Shown piece after piece: positions 14,862 to 22,278 of a stretch of DNA of 35,911 nucleotides. Both the position numbers and the translations under genes were made by a program. The notes beneath the pieces are model-generated. The model worked only from the letters and a program-made list of their open reading frames with translations. It did no database searches and was not told the origin of the DNA. Source of the stretch: a virus. Every line of letters starts with the position of its first letter. Position 1 is the first letter of the stretch. The stretch is taken from positions 1 to 35,911 of the IMG/VR virus record IMGVR_UViG_3300044911_000226, one strand, 5' to 3'.

Positions 14862-15355
14862 TTCACTGGCCCTGCCTTAGAGAGTAAATCGGTCTTGGCT
14901 TGTGAGCCAGCGGATGATCCAAAGTAATAGGCAATGATGCCCGTCCATGCCGTACCAAGGCTGCCCAGCATCATCAAGATAGCAGGGTTAGCGCTGTCCA
15001 CTTTGCCAATAAACATCATCACCATGATGCCAAAAAAGCCCACTGTGACTGTACCCGCCAGTACTGGTGGCATCAGGCTGCGGGTGGTGGCCTGCATTTC
15101 CCGCGCAGACTTCCTGTCCTCGACCTCCAACTTTTCAAAATTGAGGCCAAGCTCCTGCGCTTGTTTCTGTAACTCGATCTCAGCAATCTTGACTTGAGCA
15201 ATCTGCTCTGCTGACAGCTTGTTGTTGGAGATCAGGTCGCCCACTTTGTCTGGGTCAACACCAATCGCTTTGCTGATGGCAGACACTGCCATGCCGGCCA
15301 GTGGGCCACCCATTGCCGTGGCAATCGTTGGTGCAATTTGTTTTAGCCAGTCCAT
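14858..15355 (-). CDS. Holin, three-TM type (Holin_3TMs-like)
   Basis: A 165-aa protein with an N-terminal hydrophobic/amphipathic helix (about 7-31), a charged coiled middle (45-92, ELQKQAQELGLNFEKLEVED) and two clear membrane helices (96-116 and 125-146). This layout and its place directly before the endolysin fit the three-TM phage holin family. It forms lesions in the inner membrane that free the endolysin. A strong AAAGGAG ribosome site lies 8 bases upstream of the ATG. Another ATG two codons away in a different frame overlaps the leader, a common feature of holin timing, but I see no clear dual-start motif. Confidence 0.88.
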   Translation of the reverse strand: MDWLKQIAPTIATAMGGPLAGMAVSAISKAIGVDPDKVGDLISNNKLSAEQIAQVKIAEIELQKQAQELGLNFEKLEVEDRKSAREMQATTRSLMPPVLAGTVTVGFFGIMVMMFIGKVDSANPAILMMLGSLGTAWTGIIAYYFGSSAGSQAKTDLLSKAGPVK

Positions 15356-15359
15356 ATCA

Positions 15360-15968
15360 TTAACTCCTTTTTTTACTTAGCATCGAAGCAGCGATCTGCA
15401 ACATTGCATGAGTCTTCTGTAGATTATCTGGTGGTGATGCCCACCCGACTGTGATCTGACCGACAAAGCGACCTGCCTCTGGCTGCACTGAAATGCGGCA
15501 TGTGTAGCCCACACCCTTTTCAATGTACCAGATGCCCATCTCGCTCTGTGCGCTGGTGTACTCGCCGCATGGAATCTCATTAACCAAGAGCTTAGTTATG
15601 TCTAGGTTGTTGCTTTGGTTAGCGCTGAACAAACCTACATCCAGACCATCCATTGCTTTTTCTCGACCTTCCCGTGTGTACGCCCTATGAACAATGCGAG
15701 TGCCAAACATTGGGTTGACTTTGAACACTGCCACCACGATAGCACCAGATTGCTTGAACAGATGCGCTGCCGCATCCTCCACTCTGTCTTCTGCAATGCT
15801 GGGGATCTTCTTGGACTCCTTGTATGCGCCAATCAACAGGTCTTGGTTCGTGTAGACAAAGTACCCTGCAAAGGTTAGGACTGCCATCAGCACCAATGCG
15901 AACAGCCGGAACGGGCTGGACACATAGGCCAGAATTTTATCAACCAAGGCGAGGCGTTCATCTGCCAT
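15360..15968 (-). CDS. Single-TM lysis-cassette protein, 202 aa
   Basis: One membrane helix (about 21-40, RLFALVLMAVLTFAGYFVYT) follows a short cytoplasmic head. About 160 residues would face the periplasm. The outer domain has two cysteines (in EIPCGEYTS and GYTCRISVQ), which could pair in the oxidising periplasm, and a small alpha/beta look with GAIVVAVFKVNP. I do not recognise a family. It lies directly before the holin in the lysis cassette, so an antiholin, spanin-like or envelope-sensing role is possible. GGTGAG precedes the ATG. Confidence 0.68.
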   Translation of the reverse strand: MADERLALVDKILAYVSSPFRLFALVLMAVLTFAGYFVYTNQDLLIGAYKESKKIPSIAEDRVEDAAAHLFKQSGAIVVAVFKVNPMFGTRIVHRAYTREGREKAMDGLDVGLFSANQSNNLDITKLLVNEIPCGEYTSAQSEMGIWYIEKGVGYTCRISVQPEAGRFVGQITVGWASPPDNLQKTHAMLQIAASMLSKKRS

Positions 15969-15971
15969 AAC

Positions 15972-16442
15972 TCACCCGCGCTGCTGAAGGATGCCAAAGG
16001 TGAAATACCCAATAACCCCAAGAATCGCAAATAGGACAAGCGTCACCAGCACGATCTCAATGACCTCATCAATCTCTTTCTTGTGCTTTTCAGCAGCCTC
16101 GCGCTCACGCCGTGCATCATGTGCAGACTCCACATCCAGTGCCGCTGCTCTGGACTTGATCTTGTTCCAAACATCAATCTTGCCTGACTGCATGAACAGC
16201 AGTTGCAACTCGTCTTCAAACCGCTTGGCCTGATCCAAGGCCATCTCAATCTGAATTGCCGTACCCATGCTGGACTTAGATTTCTTGGCTTGGACAACAG
16301 CCTTGCTGGCCGTGGACTTCGCATCAAAGTACTTGCCCAAAACAGGGCCAAGAGACGACACATCATCAACAGTCTTGCTGACCTTCTTGATCAGCGCAAC
16401 TGCTGCCTGTATGCCTGCTAGGGCCGTGAGTGGATCAATCAC
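15972..16442 (-). CDS. C-tail-anchored coiled-coil protein, 156 aa
   Basis: The N-terminus IDPLTALAGIQAAVALIKKV is a pattern seen in small membrane-linked phage proteins encoded near holins. A lysine/serine stretch, a long coiled coil (about 65-125) and a C-terminal membrane helix (about 130-152, VLVTLVLFAILGVIGYFTFG) follow. The start is GTG at 16440-16442, with AAGGTAG about 9 bases upstream. It overlaps the end of the 52-aa gene. It belongs to the lysis cassette by position. A holin partner or an accessory envelope protein is the best guess; no catalytic motif is present. Confidence 0.7.
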   Translation of the reverse strand: MIDPLTALAGIQAAVALIKKVSKTVDDVSSLGPVLGKYFDAKSTASKAVVQAKKSKSSMGTAIQIEMALDQAKRFEDELQLLFMQSGKIDVWNKIKSRAAALDVESAHDARREREAAEKHKKEIDEVIEIVLVTLVLFAILGVIGYFTFGILQQRG

Positions 16443-16593
16443 TTTCCGCTACCTTCTTTGGCTCTGTCTTGCCTTTTTCCCGCCACTGCAAGCACCACAC
16501 CAACAGCCGGTCAGAAGACCATGACCACCTGACGCACTCAAAGACCGGTGCTGGGGCTTGTGCTGCTGGCGGTGAAGGCGGCAGCGCGTCCAT
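16435..16593 (-). CDS. Small hypothetical protein, 52 aa, Trp-rich
   Basis: A frame from ATG 16591-16593 to TGA 16435-16437, filling the gap between two membrane-protein genes and overlapping the downstream GTG start. The product has a proline-rich head (LPPSPPAAQAPAPVFEC), then VRWSWSSDRLLVWCLQWREK and a charged end. It has two central tryptophan-rich strands and two cysteines, and no membrane helix. I do not recognise it. The exact fit between its neighbours supports it being real. Confidence 0.55.
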   Translation of the reverse strand: MDALPPSPPAAQAPAPVFECVRWSWSSDRLLVWCLQWREKGKTEPKKVAESD

Positions 16594-16595
16594 GA

Positions 16596-16796
16596 TTACA
16601 TCAGGATTTTTTTCAACATCTCGGCAGCAAAGCCTGGCCCGAGCAGCGTGACAGCAATCAGCGCATAGAGGATGTACTCAATGCGGCTCATGCGCTTGCT
16701 GCCTGATTCAAAGCTCTTCTGGATCGCTTGGTAGCGCAGCGCACAGACTTCCTCATGCGTTGCAAGCCGAGCATCTGTTGCGTCTATCTGGTTCAT
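16596..16796 (-). CDS. Small TM protein, 66 aa
   Basis: The first 40 residues are helical and charged, with [15 protein letters not shown], a motif common in short phage proteins placed between fibre and lysis genes. Residues 41-58 ([18 protein letters not shown]) form one membrane helix, with a short cytoplasmic or periplasmic tail. ATGA overlap with the S74 fibre gene upstream shows coupling. It may be an accessory holin or antiholin subunit. The position suggests lysis control, but the sequence does not prove it. Confidence 0.72.
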   Translation of the reverse strand: MNQIDATDARLATHEEVCALRYQAIQKSFESGSKRMSRIEYILYALIAVTLLGPGFAAEMLKKILM

Positions 16797-17875
16797 GCTG
16801 CCTCAAGTGCGGTGATGCGGGTTGTCAGGGCTGTGATGAGGGCTTGTTGCTCTTGAATTGCCGCTGTCAGTGTGGCGACCAAGAAGCTGGTGTCGATGCC
16901 TTGGTACTTTGGCACAGTGCGCGTACCCATCACAGCCTCTGTGACTGTGTTGCCTTCTTCATCTTTAACGGCTGGTGTGACTTCGTACTCTTGTTCTTCT
17001 ACTGCGTCCTTAACGCCTGTCACACAATCAGGAACAATTTCAGCAAGTTCGTGGGCAATAAAACCTTGACCATCAGAACCGTCTGACTTCCACTTATAAG
17101 TTACCGGCTTGAGTGCAGCTACCGTTGCCAGAGCGCCAATCATGGGCGCAATGTTTTCTTTCAAACGGTAATCTGAGGATGTGTTGTAGGCAACAGCCGT
17201 TGTGCCGTTTTGAGTAACTGTGCCGATTTGAGTCCCGCTGCGCCGAAAGGAAAGAAATTCATATCCAGAACTACCAGCAGAGTTACCCTGTGATATTGAC
17301 CCATCAGCGTTAATACGGACACCAGGATTTGGACTGCCTGATGTAAGCCCCACCAGCAAGTTACCGCTGGAGTCGATACGGGCGCGTTCTGTTGCACCGT
17401 TTGAGCCATCAACACCAAACGTCAAAGCAGTACCGTTTTGTCCAATTCGACTTGCGCCATCAGCAGAATCCGTCATCTGTATAAATACAGCGGCGTTGTC
17501 TTGCAAATGCAACTTAGTCAGTGGCGAACTCGTCCCAATCCCCAAATTACCAGAACTATCAAACCTTGCAATCTCCGCACCACCTTCAGCAAAAGCGATG
17601 GTGTCTGCCGCAGGAAAGAAGATGCCGGTGTTGGTGTCGCCGGTGGCGGTGATGGTTGGCGCAGCCGCAGAACCTGCTGCATGAGATGCAATCCCGCCAA
17701 CAGTCAAAACCTTACCCGCGCCGACATTCAAGCCGACACTTGTACCAGTGCCGTTGGCGGTGAAAATGGCGTCCAGCGAGTCCAGGTCGGTGTTGATCTT
17801 CGTCCCCCAGGTGTCTGTCGATGCGCCTACCTCTGGCTTCGTCAGCAGTAGGTTGGTGGTGGTGGTATCTGCCAT
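16793..17875 (-). CDS. Tail fibre with S74 intramolecular chaperone
   Basis: The 360-aa protein starts with a virion-attachment region ([20 protein letters not shown]), a signature of phage fibres. It continues with beta-rich repeats containing [13 protein letters not shown] and [12 protein letters not shown]. From about residue 230 it carries a Peptidase_S74 domain with [10 protein letters not shown], and then [13 protein letters not shown]. Ser234 and Lys239 match the spacing of the self-cleavage dyad. The chaperone folds the fibre trimer and then cuts itself off. A short coiled coil ends the chain. It likely binds the host receptor. AGGAGCACGCA is the ribosome site. Confidence 0.9.
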   Translation of the reverse strand: MADTTTTNLLLTKPEVGASTDTWGTKINTDLDSLDAIFTANGTGTSVGLNVGAGKVLTVGGIASHAAGSAAAPTITATGDTNTGIFFPAADTIAFAEGGAEIARFDSSGNLGIGTSSPLTKLHLQDNAAVFIQMTDSADGASRIGQNGTALTFGVDGSNGATERARIDSSGNLLVGLTSGSPNPGVRINADGSISQGNSAGSSGYEFLSFRRSGTQIGTVTQNGTTAVAYNTSSDYRLKENIAPMIGALATVAALKPVTYKWKSDGSDGQGFIAHELAEIVPDCVTGVKDAVEEQEYEVTPAVKDEEGNTVTEAVMGTRTVPKYQGIDTSFLVATLTAAIQEQQALITALTTRITALEAA

Positions 17876-17884
17876 TGCGTGCTC

Positions 17885-18526
17885 CTAAATAGGTAACCAA
17901 GTCTCTGAATTATCAACGATTGCGACCCAAGTTTCTGCACTGTCGCTGATCGGTGTGTAAGTTTCTGCGCTGTCAGGTATCGCACCCCAGCCAAAGCCAA
18001 AGATGATGCCGACAGACCCTGTGGCGCTGTTGCCTGTCAATGCAATTGTGATGACATTGCTGACACTGCCGACTGACCCCGTTGCGCCGTTGCCTGTGAT
18101 CGCTTGGAAAGTGATGACCTCACTCGGCATCGTCTCCACAGCACCTGTGGCCACATTGCCGGTGACCGCTTTCGTGCTGGTGACACTGACAGAGCCGACA
18201 GAGCCTGTGGCCGTGTTGCCGGTGACGGCAAATGAAAAACTCGGGGTAACGCTGCCAACTGCCAAAGTCGCCGCATTGCCGGTGACTGCCTTGCTGGATT
18301 CCGCCAAGACCGAGCCGACACTGCCCGTGGCCGCATTGCCGGTGATGGCAAGGGATACAGTCAGACCGACTGTGCCGACATTGCCGGTGGCAATCGTCCC
18401 GTCTTCTTGGACAGACCTATCGGCCAGCAAGTTACCAGCAGCACCAGTCGCCTGGTTGCCGCTGATGACTACATTGCCTATGCCATAAGCACCAAGGCCG
18501 TAATAGCCTGACCCATAAGCAGCCAT
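17885..18526 (-). CDS. Fibre-like protein with TGNxATGSVG repeats, 213 aa
   Basis: After a glycine/tyrosine-rich start (YGSGYYGLGAYGIG), the protein has eight units of a motif close to TGNAATGSVGSV, spaced by about 20-22 residues, from about residue 25 to 180. They differ mostly at the residue after Asn and in the spacer. The C-terminus has three 10-residue units ending in SAETYTPI, SAETWVAI and NSETWLPI. This suggests an elongated beta-structured fibre, with a Trp-rich tip. Similar terminal repeats occur in other aquatic phage fibres, in my recollection. It lies between the S74 fibre and another virion protein. No enzyme motif is present. Confidence 0.7.
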   Translation of the reverse strand: MAAYGSGYYGLGAYGIGNVVISGNQATGAAGNLLADRSVQEDGTIATGNVGTVGLTVSLAITGNAATGSVGSVLAESSKAVTGNAATLAVGSVTPSFSFAVTGNTATGSVGSVSVTSTKAVTGNVATGAVETMPSEVITFQAITGNGATGSVGSVSNVITIALTGNSATGSVGIIFGFGWGAIPDSAETYTPISDSAETWVAIVDNSETWLPI

Positions 18527-18541
18527 GCCGCTGCCCCTTGG

Positions 18542-19030
18542 TTAAGCCAGCCGAATCAGGCCGGTGCTGGCGTCATTGGTTGGCATGGTCAGCGTGAATG
18601 TTCCAGCGGTCACAGTCTGTGAGCCAAATGTGTGGACGCTGACCGCCTTGTTTGACTGAGTGCTGTTGTAGATCAGGACAGCATCAAACGCTGTGGACAG
18701 CGTGACAGCAGAGTAAGTGATGCTGGCGCTGGGGGTCACAAAGGCTGTCGTGCCGCTGGTGCTTGGCGCAGTGCCAAAGGTCACTGTGACGCCGCCGGCA
18801 GTGTAGCCAGTGCCTGTCACCTCATTGGTGGAACTGTACGCTGTGGTGGCGGCATTGACAGTGGCCGAGGCCAAGTACAGCGCAGCCTTGAAGGTGTCGG
18901 CAGTCGTTGCTGCACGAATGACGCCAGTGCCAAAGTTGTGATGACCGACAAGCAGTTCACCTTTGAAGCTGGTACAGAGGGCTTGAGTGTTAGCGATGAT
19001 AGTTCCCTTCTTGGGTTGTACCCAATTCAA
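18542..19030 (-). CDS. Beta-rich virion protein, up to 162 aa
   Basis: The body contains TADTFKAALYLASATVNAAT, then SSTNEVTGTGYTAGGVTVTF, a pattern shared by small phage virion proteins placed near tail fibres. The only canonical start in the open frame is TTG at 19028-19030, which has no good ribosome site. A better fit is an ATC codon at 18995-18997: it follows AAGAAGG with 8 bases spacing and would begin the mature-looking sequence ANTQALCTSFK. The HNH gene ends in this same region, so its insertion may have changed the start. The 3' end and body are secure; the start is not. Confidence 0.72.
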   Translation of the reverse strand: MNWVQPKKGTIIANTQALCTSFKGELLVGHHNFGTGVIRAATTADTFKAALYLASATVNAATTAYSSTNEVTGTGYTAGGVTVTFGTAPSTSGTTAFVTPSASITYSAVTLSTAFDAVLIYNSTQSNKAVSVHTFGSQTVTAGTFTLTMPTNDASTGLIRLA

Positions 19031-19484
19031 GTTTTTGACTTTGCCATTTTTTGCTGTTTTTCAAGCAACTCACATGGCTTTGCGTAATTCCAAATTCAAC
19101 AGCAATTTCTCTTTGTAGTTTATTTGATTTTCTTATGCATTGAACTTGTTCATCTGTTAATTTTGCTCTTCCGTGACGCTCACCAATGCACACTCTTCCC
19201 TTGCTCTTTGCATCTTGCATATTTTCCAGTCTAGTCCCCAGCACCAGGTGGTCGGGGTTTACACAGCTTGGTGTATCGCATTGATGCATCACATCTCTTG
19301 TGTCAAGCTGACCATTAAACAGACGATACGAAACCCTGTGAGACAACTCATGTTTAAGTGGAGTCCTAAAAAAACCATATCCACTTTTCATGCGATACGC
19401 TGTCCACAACCAGCAACCAGAATCATGTTTATGTACATGAGACATAAACCTATCAACTTCTGATTGTTTTGGTTTTCTGGCCAT
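18990..19484 (-). CDS. HNH homing endonuclease, 164 aa
   Basis: An HNH_3-type endonuclease. The active site lies in VMHQCDTPSCVNPDHLVLGT, with His67, Asn76 and His79. It is preceded by CWLWTAYRMKSGYGFFR and by a conserved SHRVSY (His49). The segment LTDEQVQCIRKS and QREIAVEFGITQSHVSCLKN forms a C-terminal HTH that reads the target DNA. The gene is more AT-rich than its neighbours and is inserted between two virion genes. It starts 2 bases after the 64-aa gene without a clear ribosome site. Its last codons overlap the ribosome site and start of the next virion gene. It is a typical free-standing selfish gene. Confidence 0.92.
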   Translation of the reverse strand: MARKPKQSEVDRFMSHVHKHDSGCWLWTAYRMKSGYGFFRTPLKHELSHRVSYRLFNGQLDTRDVMHQCDTPSCVNPDHLVLGTRLENMQDAKSKGRVCIGERHGRAKLTDEQVQCIRKSNKLQREIAVEFGITQSHVSCLKNSKKWQSQKLELGTTQEGNYHR

Positions 19485-19486
19485 GC

Positions 19487-19681
19487 TTATGCAATCGACT
19501 CGCTGATGCCATCAGCAAAAACACCGCGCTTGAGCGCCATGTGGACGGATCGATGCACCAACTCGCCATCAAGCCAGTACTCGACCCAAGTCGTTGTCTC
19601 GGTATCGTTATCCACAGACCCCTCACGCTTTTCAAGCAGTGACTCGTCCATCTCGCCTTTGGTGGTCGTAATCATATTCAT
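19487..19681 (-). CDS. Hypothetical virion-region protein, 64 aa
   Basis: A small acidic protein with a beta-type middle: TTTWVEYWLDGELVHRSVHM, followed by ALKRGVFADGIS. I do not recognise a family. The ATG overlaps the stop of the adaptor gene (ATGA), so it is translated with it. In its place within the late operon it may be a small head or neck component. The HNH gene begins immediately after its stop. One DnaA-box-like sequence (19608-19616) falls inside the gene and is probably chance. Confidence 0.7.
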   Translation of the reverse strand: MNMITTTKGEMDESLLEKREGSVDNDTETTTWVEYWLDGELVHRSVHMALKRGVFADGISESIA

Positions 19682-20301
19682 CCAAAAGTCTTTGCACGGG
19701 TTAAAAGCGCACCGCCTGATGTCGCACCTCGGTCATCAGCGACTTGCAAATCGGTCAAGGCACGCTCATACAGCGTTGCCCACACCGAGATTCTATTGTC
19801 ATCTTGCAGGTATGGCGCAGCTTGCAGCAGACTTCCGTACAAATAGGCGTCTGGGCTGGACTCCAAAATAAAGTTGGTTGCCACAGAGTTTGACAACTTT
19901 GACAACTTTGCGTAGTAAGTCAACTCAGTCGCATAGTTAGAGTCTGGTGTTGGGACAAGTCTGAATTGTTGGCCGACCACGCCAAAGAACTTGGGCCTGC
20001 CGCTGGCTGTGAATTTTGTGGCCTCTGCATCCAGTGCATCTATCGTCATAAACGACAGCGGGGTAACGGGATTAGTGCCACTCAATTTGAAGGATTTGAC
20101 TTCCAAAAAGTCATTGGGCGTTGCGCCGTACTCGGCATTGAATGAGGCATTGGCCCTGACGATCATCTGCCTGGTGCGCAGCGTGCGTTCCATCTGCGCC
20201 TCGGCCAGAGAGATGAAGTCAGGGATAGCCGCCGTCAGGTCTGACCGATTGAGCCAGTCTGCAATGGATGCCTTCAATTCGGTGTAGGTTGTCAGAGCCA
20301 T
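19678..20301 (-). CDS. Head-tail adaptor protein, 207 aa
   Basis: The N-terminus TTYTELKASIADWLNRSDLT, followed by AAIPDFISLAEAQMERTLR, is a recognisable phage adaptor signature. The rest includes DFLEVKSFKL, GQQFRLVPTP and YYAKLSKLSNS, then LYGSLLQAAPYLQDD, giving a helix-beta-helix layout like the connector proteins that bind below the portal (P22 gp4-like in role). It would link the portal to the tail. It sits in the structural operon after the capsid genes, in an order typical for this phage group, and overlaps its neighbours on both sides. Confidence 0.82.
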   Translation of the reverse strand: MALTTYTELKASIADWLNRSDLTAAIPDFISLAEAQMERTLRTRQMIVRANASFNAEYGATPNDFLEVKSFKLSGTNPVTPLSFMTIDALDAEATKFTASGRPKFFGVVGQQFRLVPTPDSNYATELTYYAKLSKLSNSVATNFILESSPDAYLYGSLLQAAPYLQDDNRISVWATLYERALTDLQVADDRGATSGGALLTRAKTFG

Positions 20302-20945
20302 CAGACTGCCTTTATTTCTTTCATCACCCAGGTGTGGTCATGCTTGAATTCAAAAGTCCCGATGTGGCCAATCTCTTTGGAGACATCGTGATCAATCCAT
20401 ATTTTAAAGCCAGCAGCCGCTGCTTTCTGACAGAAAAAGACATCCTCACCGACATAGCCTCGTTTGTCCACGCGCCAAGGCGTCTCAAACCAAGGCTCGG
20501 CCAGTGCCGCAAAGACATTGGCCTTGATCAGCATCACGCCCATACCCACAGACCCCACCTCTTGCAGGCCGGTGGACTCTGGCATTGTCCAAACCAGTTC
20601 TCTGTCGCCGTTCTCTTTGTAAAGCTGCGCTGTCGGGCCAGTGGGCATTCTACGCCGTGCGCAGTTTGTCGCCACAATGTCAAGGTCGTGCTTGAGTAGT
20701 CGCTCGATCATGTCTTGCGGAAACCGCATGTCAGAGTCAATGAACAGGATGTGGGTGCAGCCCTCGGCCATTGCATCCAGTGACAACTCTGCCCTCTGGT
20801 TGGCAATCAAAGTGCCCTGGCTAATCTTGAGGCTCACAGCGTCATTGGTGTTGATCGTGTGATACGCAACCATGTTCACCAAGTCGTAGCTGTACATGGT
20901 GTGAACCATGTCCCTTGCTGGAGTGCAGACTGCAATGTAGTTCAT
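20301..20945 (-). CDS. GT-A glycosyltransferase (GT2-like), 214 aa
   Basis: A GT2-like enzyme with the DSD metal/nucleotide-sugar motif at 70-72 (HILFIDSDMRFP) and an acceptor-side GEDV at 166-169, then His194. SQGTLIANQRAELSLDAM is typical of phage glycosyltransferases that belong to this fold. There is no membrane helix, so it acts in the cytoplasm. It is embedded between a capsid-adjacent gene and the adaptor gene, and overlaps both. A virion protein is a plausible acceptor, but a sugar or protein target cannot be read from the sequence. DNA modification is an alternative. Confidence 0.88.
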   Translation of the reverse strand: MNYIAVCTPARDMVHTMYSYDLVNMVAYHTINTNDAVSLKISQGTLIANQRAELSLDAMAEGCTHILFIDSDMRFPQDMIERLLKHDLDIVATNCARRRMPTGPTAQLYKENGDRELVWTMPESTGLQEVGSVGMGVMLIKANVFAALAEPWFETPWRVDKRGYVGEDVFFCQKAAAAGFKIWIDHDVSKEIGHIGTFEFKHDHTWVMKEIKAV

Positions 20946-21259
20946 ACTTTCCCAGGTCGTGTTCTAAAGAACTGATTTTCACTTGAGTTAAGCCACCGCT
21001 TCATGTACTCCTGATCATCGATCTTGCCTTCAGCCTTCATCTTGTAATAGAGAGCTTCGGGGATGGATGCCACCAAGTGCCACTCGCCATTCCAGTTAGC
21101 CTTGCCGTCCATAGCGTTGTAGATGGCCTTGTTGGCCTCAATGACCGCAGTCACATCTTGCGCAGTCTCAATGGTCACATCGCCAGTTTCGGCATTCTCA
21201 TGCCAGTAGCGTTTGATGCCTTGATCTTTGTTTTCGCTAAATAGTCTTTTGTGAATCAT
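20942..21259 (-). CDS. Hypothetical capsid-adjacent protein, 105 aa
   Basis: A soluble protein with KRYWHENAETGDVTIETAQD in its N-terminal third, then a helical stretch with GEWHLVASIPEALYYK and QEYMKRWLNSSENQFFRTR. Small proteins of this kind follow the capsid gene in related phages; I cannot assign a role. The ATG at 21257-21259 lies only two bases after the T-run of a terminator hairpin and has no ribosome site. Initiation must therefore be weak, leaderless-like, or at a later codon. The stop overlaps the glycosyltransferase ATG. Confidence 0.7.
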   Translation of the reverse strand: MIHKRLFSENKDQGIKRYWHENAETGDVTIETAQDVTAVIEANKAIYNAMDGKANWNGEWHLVASIPEALYYKMKAEGKIDDQEYMKRWLNSSENQFFRTRPGKV

Positions 21260-21261
21260 TT

Positions 21262-21289
21262 AAAAAAGGGCCAGATTTCTCTGGCCCTT
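21262..21289 (-). terminator. Rho-independent terminator after the capsid gene
   Basis: On the minus strand AAGGGCCAGA (21289-21280) and TCTGGCCCTT (21275-21266) form a perfect 10-bp stem with a GAAA loop, followed by six T residues. It lies 15 bases after the capsid stop codon. It would release much of the transcript there, as T7's Tphi does after gene 10, so the capsid is made in excess over the distal tail and lysis genes. Confidence 0.9.
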
Positions 21290-21303
21290 CCCGTTGCTTA
21301 CTG

Positions 21304-22269
21304 TTAGGAAGTAACCAAGTCAGCGGCCAAGCCGTGAGCATTCTCTGCCAAGATCTTCAATCCCCACTCGGCGATGAGCATTTTCTTGTCGGCATCGCCG
21401 CTTTTAGCCAAATCGATCTGCTGGTAAGGACGCAGCACAACCATCTTGGCGTAGTCAGGGTCAAGCACAAACGCATCGCGCTCACGCTGGAAGCGGTTTG
21501 CAATCACAGACACATTGCCAAAGTCAGAGACATAAATGTCAACTGCACCGATCAATGTGGCAGGTTTTGCACCGCCGTCAATGTTGAAGCGTGAAGATGC
21601 AATGCCGGTGAAACCAGAGACGCGCTGCTTGTTGACAGGGCCAACCATCAGGATCTTAGGTGTACCGCCAGCAGTCCACACTTTCTGAATCACATTCTTG
21701 AGAATGGTTTCAGTGAAGGTGCGCACAGTGCCATCTGTACGGGCAGCGGCTGGTAGCGTGGTGTAGGTCGGGCTTGCACCATTGGTGGTGTCAAAGTCAA
21801 TGTTGGTCTTCAAGAAGGCCGTCAAAGAACCCGTCTTACGCGCAGTAGTAGAGTCACCAGCAACTGCACCAGTGTTTGACAACATGATGAATTCTTGGTC
21901 ACGCTTCAACTCAGAGCCACGCTTTGCGATCTGGTAAGCCAGTTCGCTGCGGCGGCCAGCCTTGTTAACCACTTCTTCAGTAGCTGACAAGACAATAGTC
22001 TTGCGGCTGATCTGGCAGTAGTTCTGCACGCGAACAGTCGCAACTACGGCATCAAAAGTGCCGACATCATCACCCTCAAGCTGTGAGTTGGCAGCGGCTG
22101 CGGCCAATGTATCTGTTTGAAATTCAAACAGAGTATTGGTCACATTTTCGCGGCCAATGTTGGACATAAAAGGCGTTTCTTCTGGCGCAATGTTGGTGAT
22201 CACATTGCTAAGATCTTCCCGAATACCCTTTGCAGAGTAAGTCAGGAATGTATTGCTAACGATAGCCAT
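21304..22269 (-). CDS. Major capsid protein, SU10-like (DUF5309)
   Basis: The 321-aa HK97-fold capsid protein belongs to the SU10-like DUF5309 group. The N-terminal signature is IREDLSNVITNIAPEETPFM, then VQNYCQISRKTIVLSATEEV and KRGSELKRDQEFIMLSN. The C-terminal half carries the P-domain region KILMVGPVNKQRVSGF and the last strand LRPYQQIDLAKSGDADKKML. It builds the icosahedral head. The scaffold gene is directly upstream and the portal two genes before that, which is the usual order. A strong terminator follows, and AGGG precedes the start. Confidence 0.93.
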   Translation of the reverse strand: MAIVSNTFLTYSAKGIREDLSNVITNIAPEETPFMSNIGRENVTNTLFEFQTDTLAAAAANSQLEGDDVGTFDAVVATVRVQNYCQISRKTIVLSATEEVVNKAGRRSELAYQIAKRGSELKRDQEFIMLSNTGAVAGDSTTARKTGSLTAFLKTNIDFDTTNGASPTYTTLPAAARTDGTVRTFTETILKNVIQKVWTAGGTPKILMVGPVNKQRVSGFTGIASSRFNIDGGAKPATLIGAVDIYVSDFGNVSVIANRFQRERDAFVLDPDYAKMVVLRPYQQIDLAKSGDADKKMLIAEWGLKILAENAHGLAADLVTS

Positions 22270-22278
22270 GATTTTTCC

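Noticed and set aside
18003-18488. 161-aa plus-strand open frame rich in P, V and L with regular repeats
   Set aside because: It is the complement of the TGNxATGSVG repeat gene; the periodicity is inherited from that gene and there is no ribosome site.
18990-19484. Group I intron carrying the HNH gene
   Set aside because: The neighbouring genes are complete separate frames, and no split gene or intron core is evident; a free-standing homing gene fits better.
19608-19616. A further exact DnaA box
   Set aside because: It is single and inside a coding gene, which is expected by chance about once per few genomes of this size.
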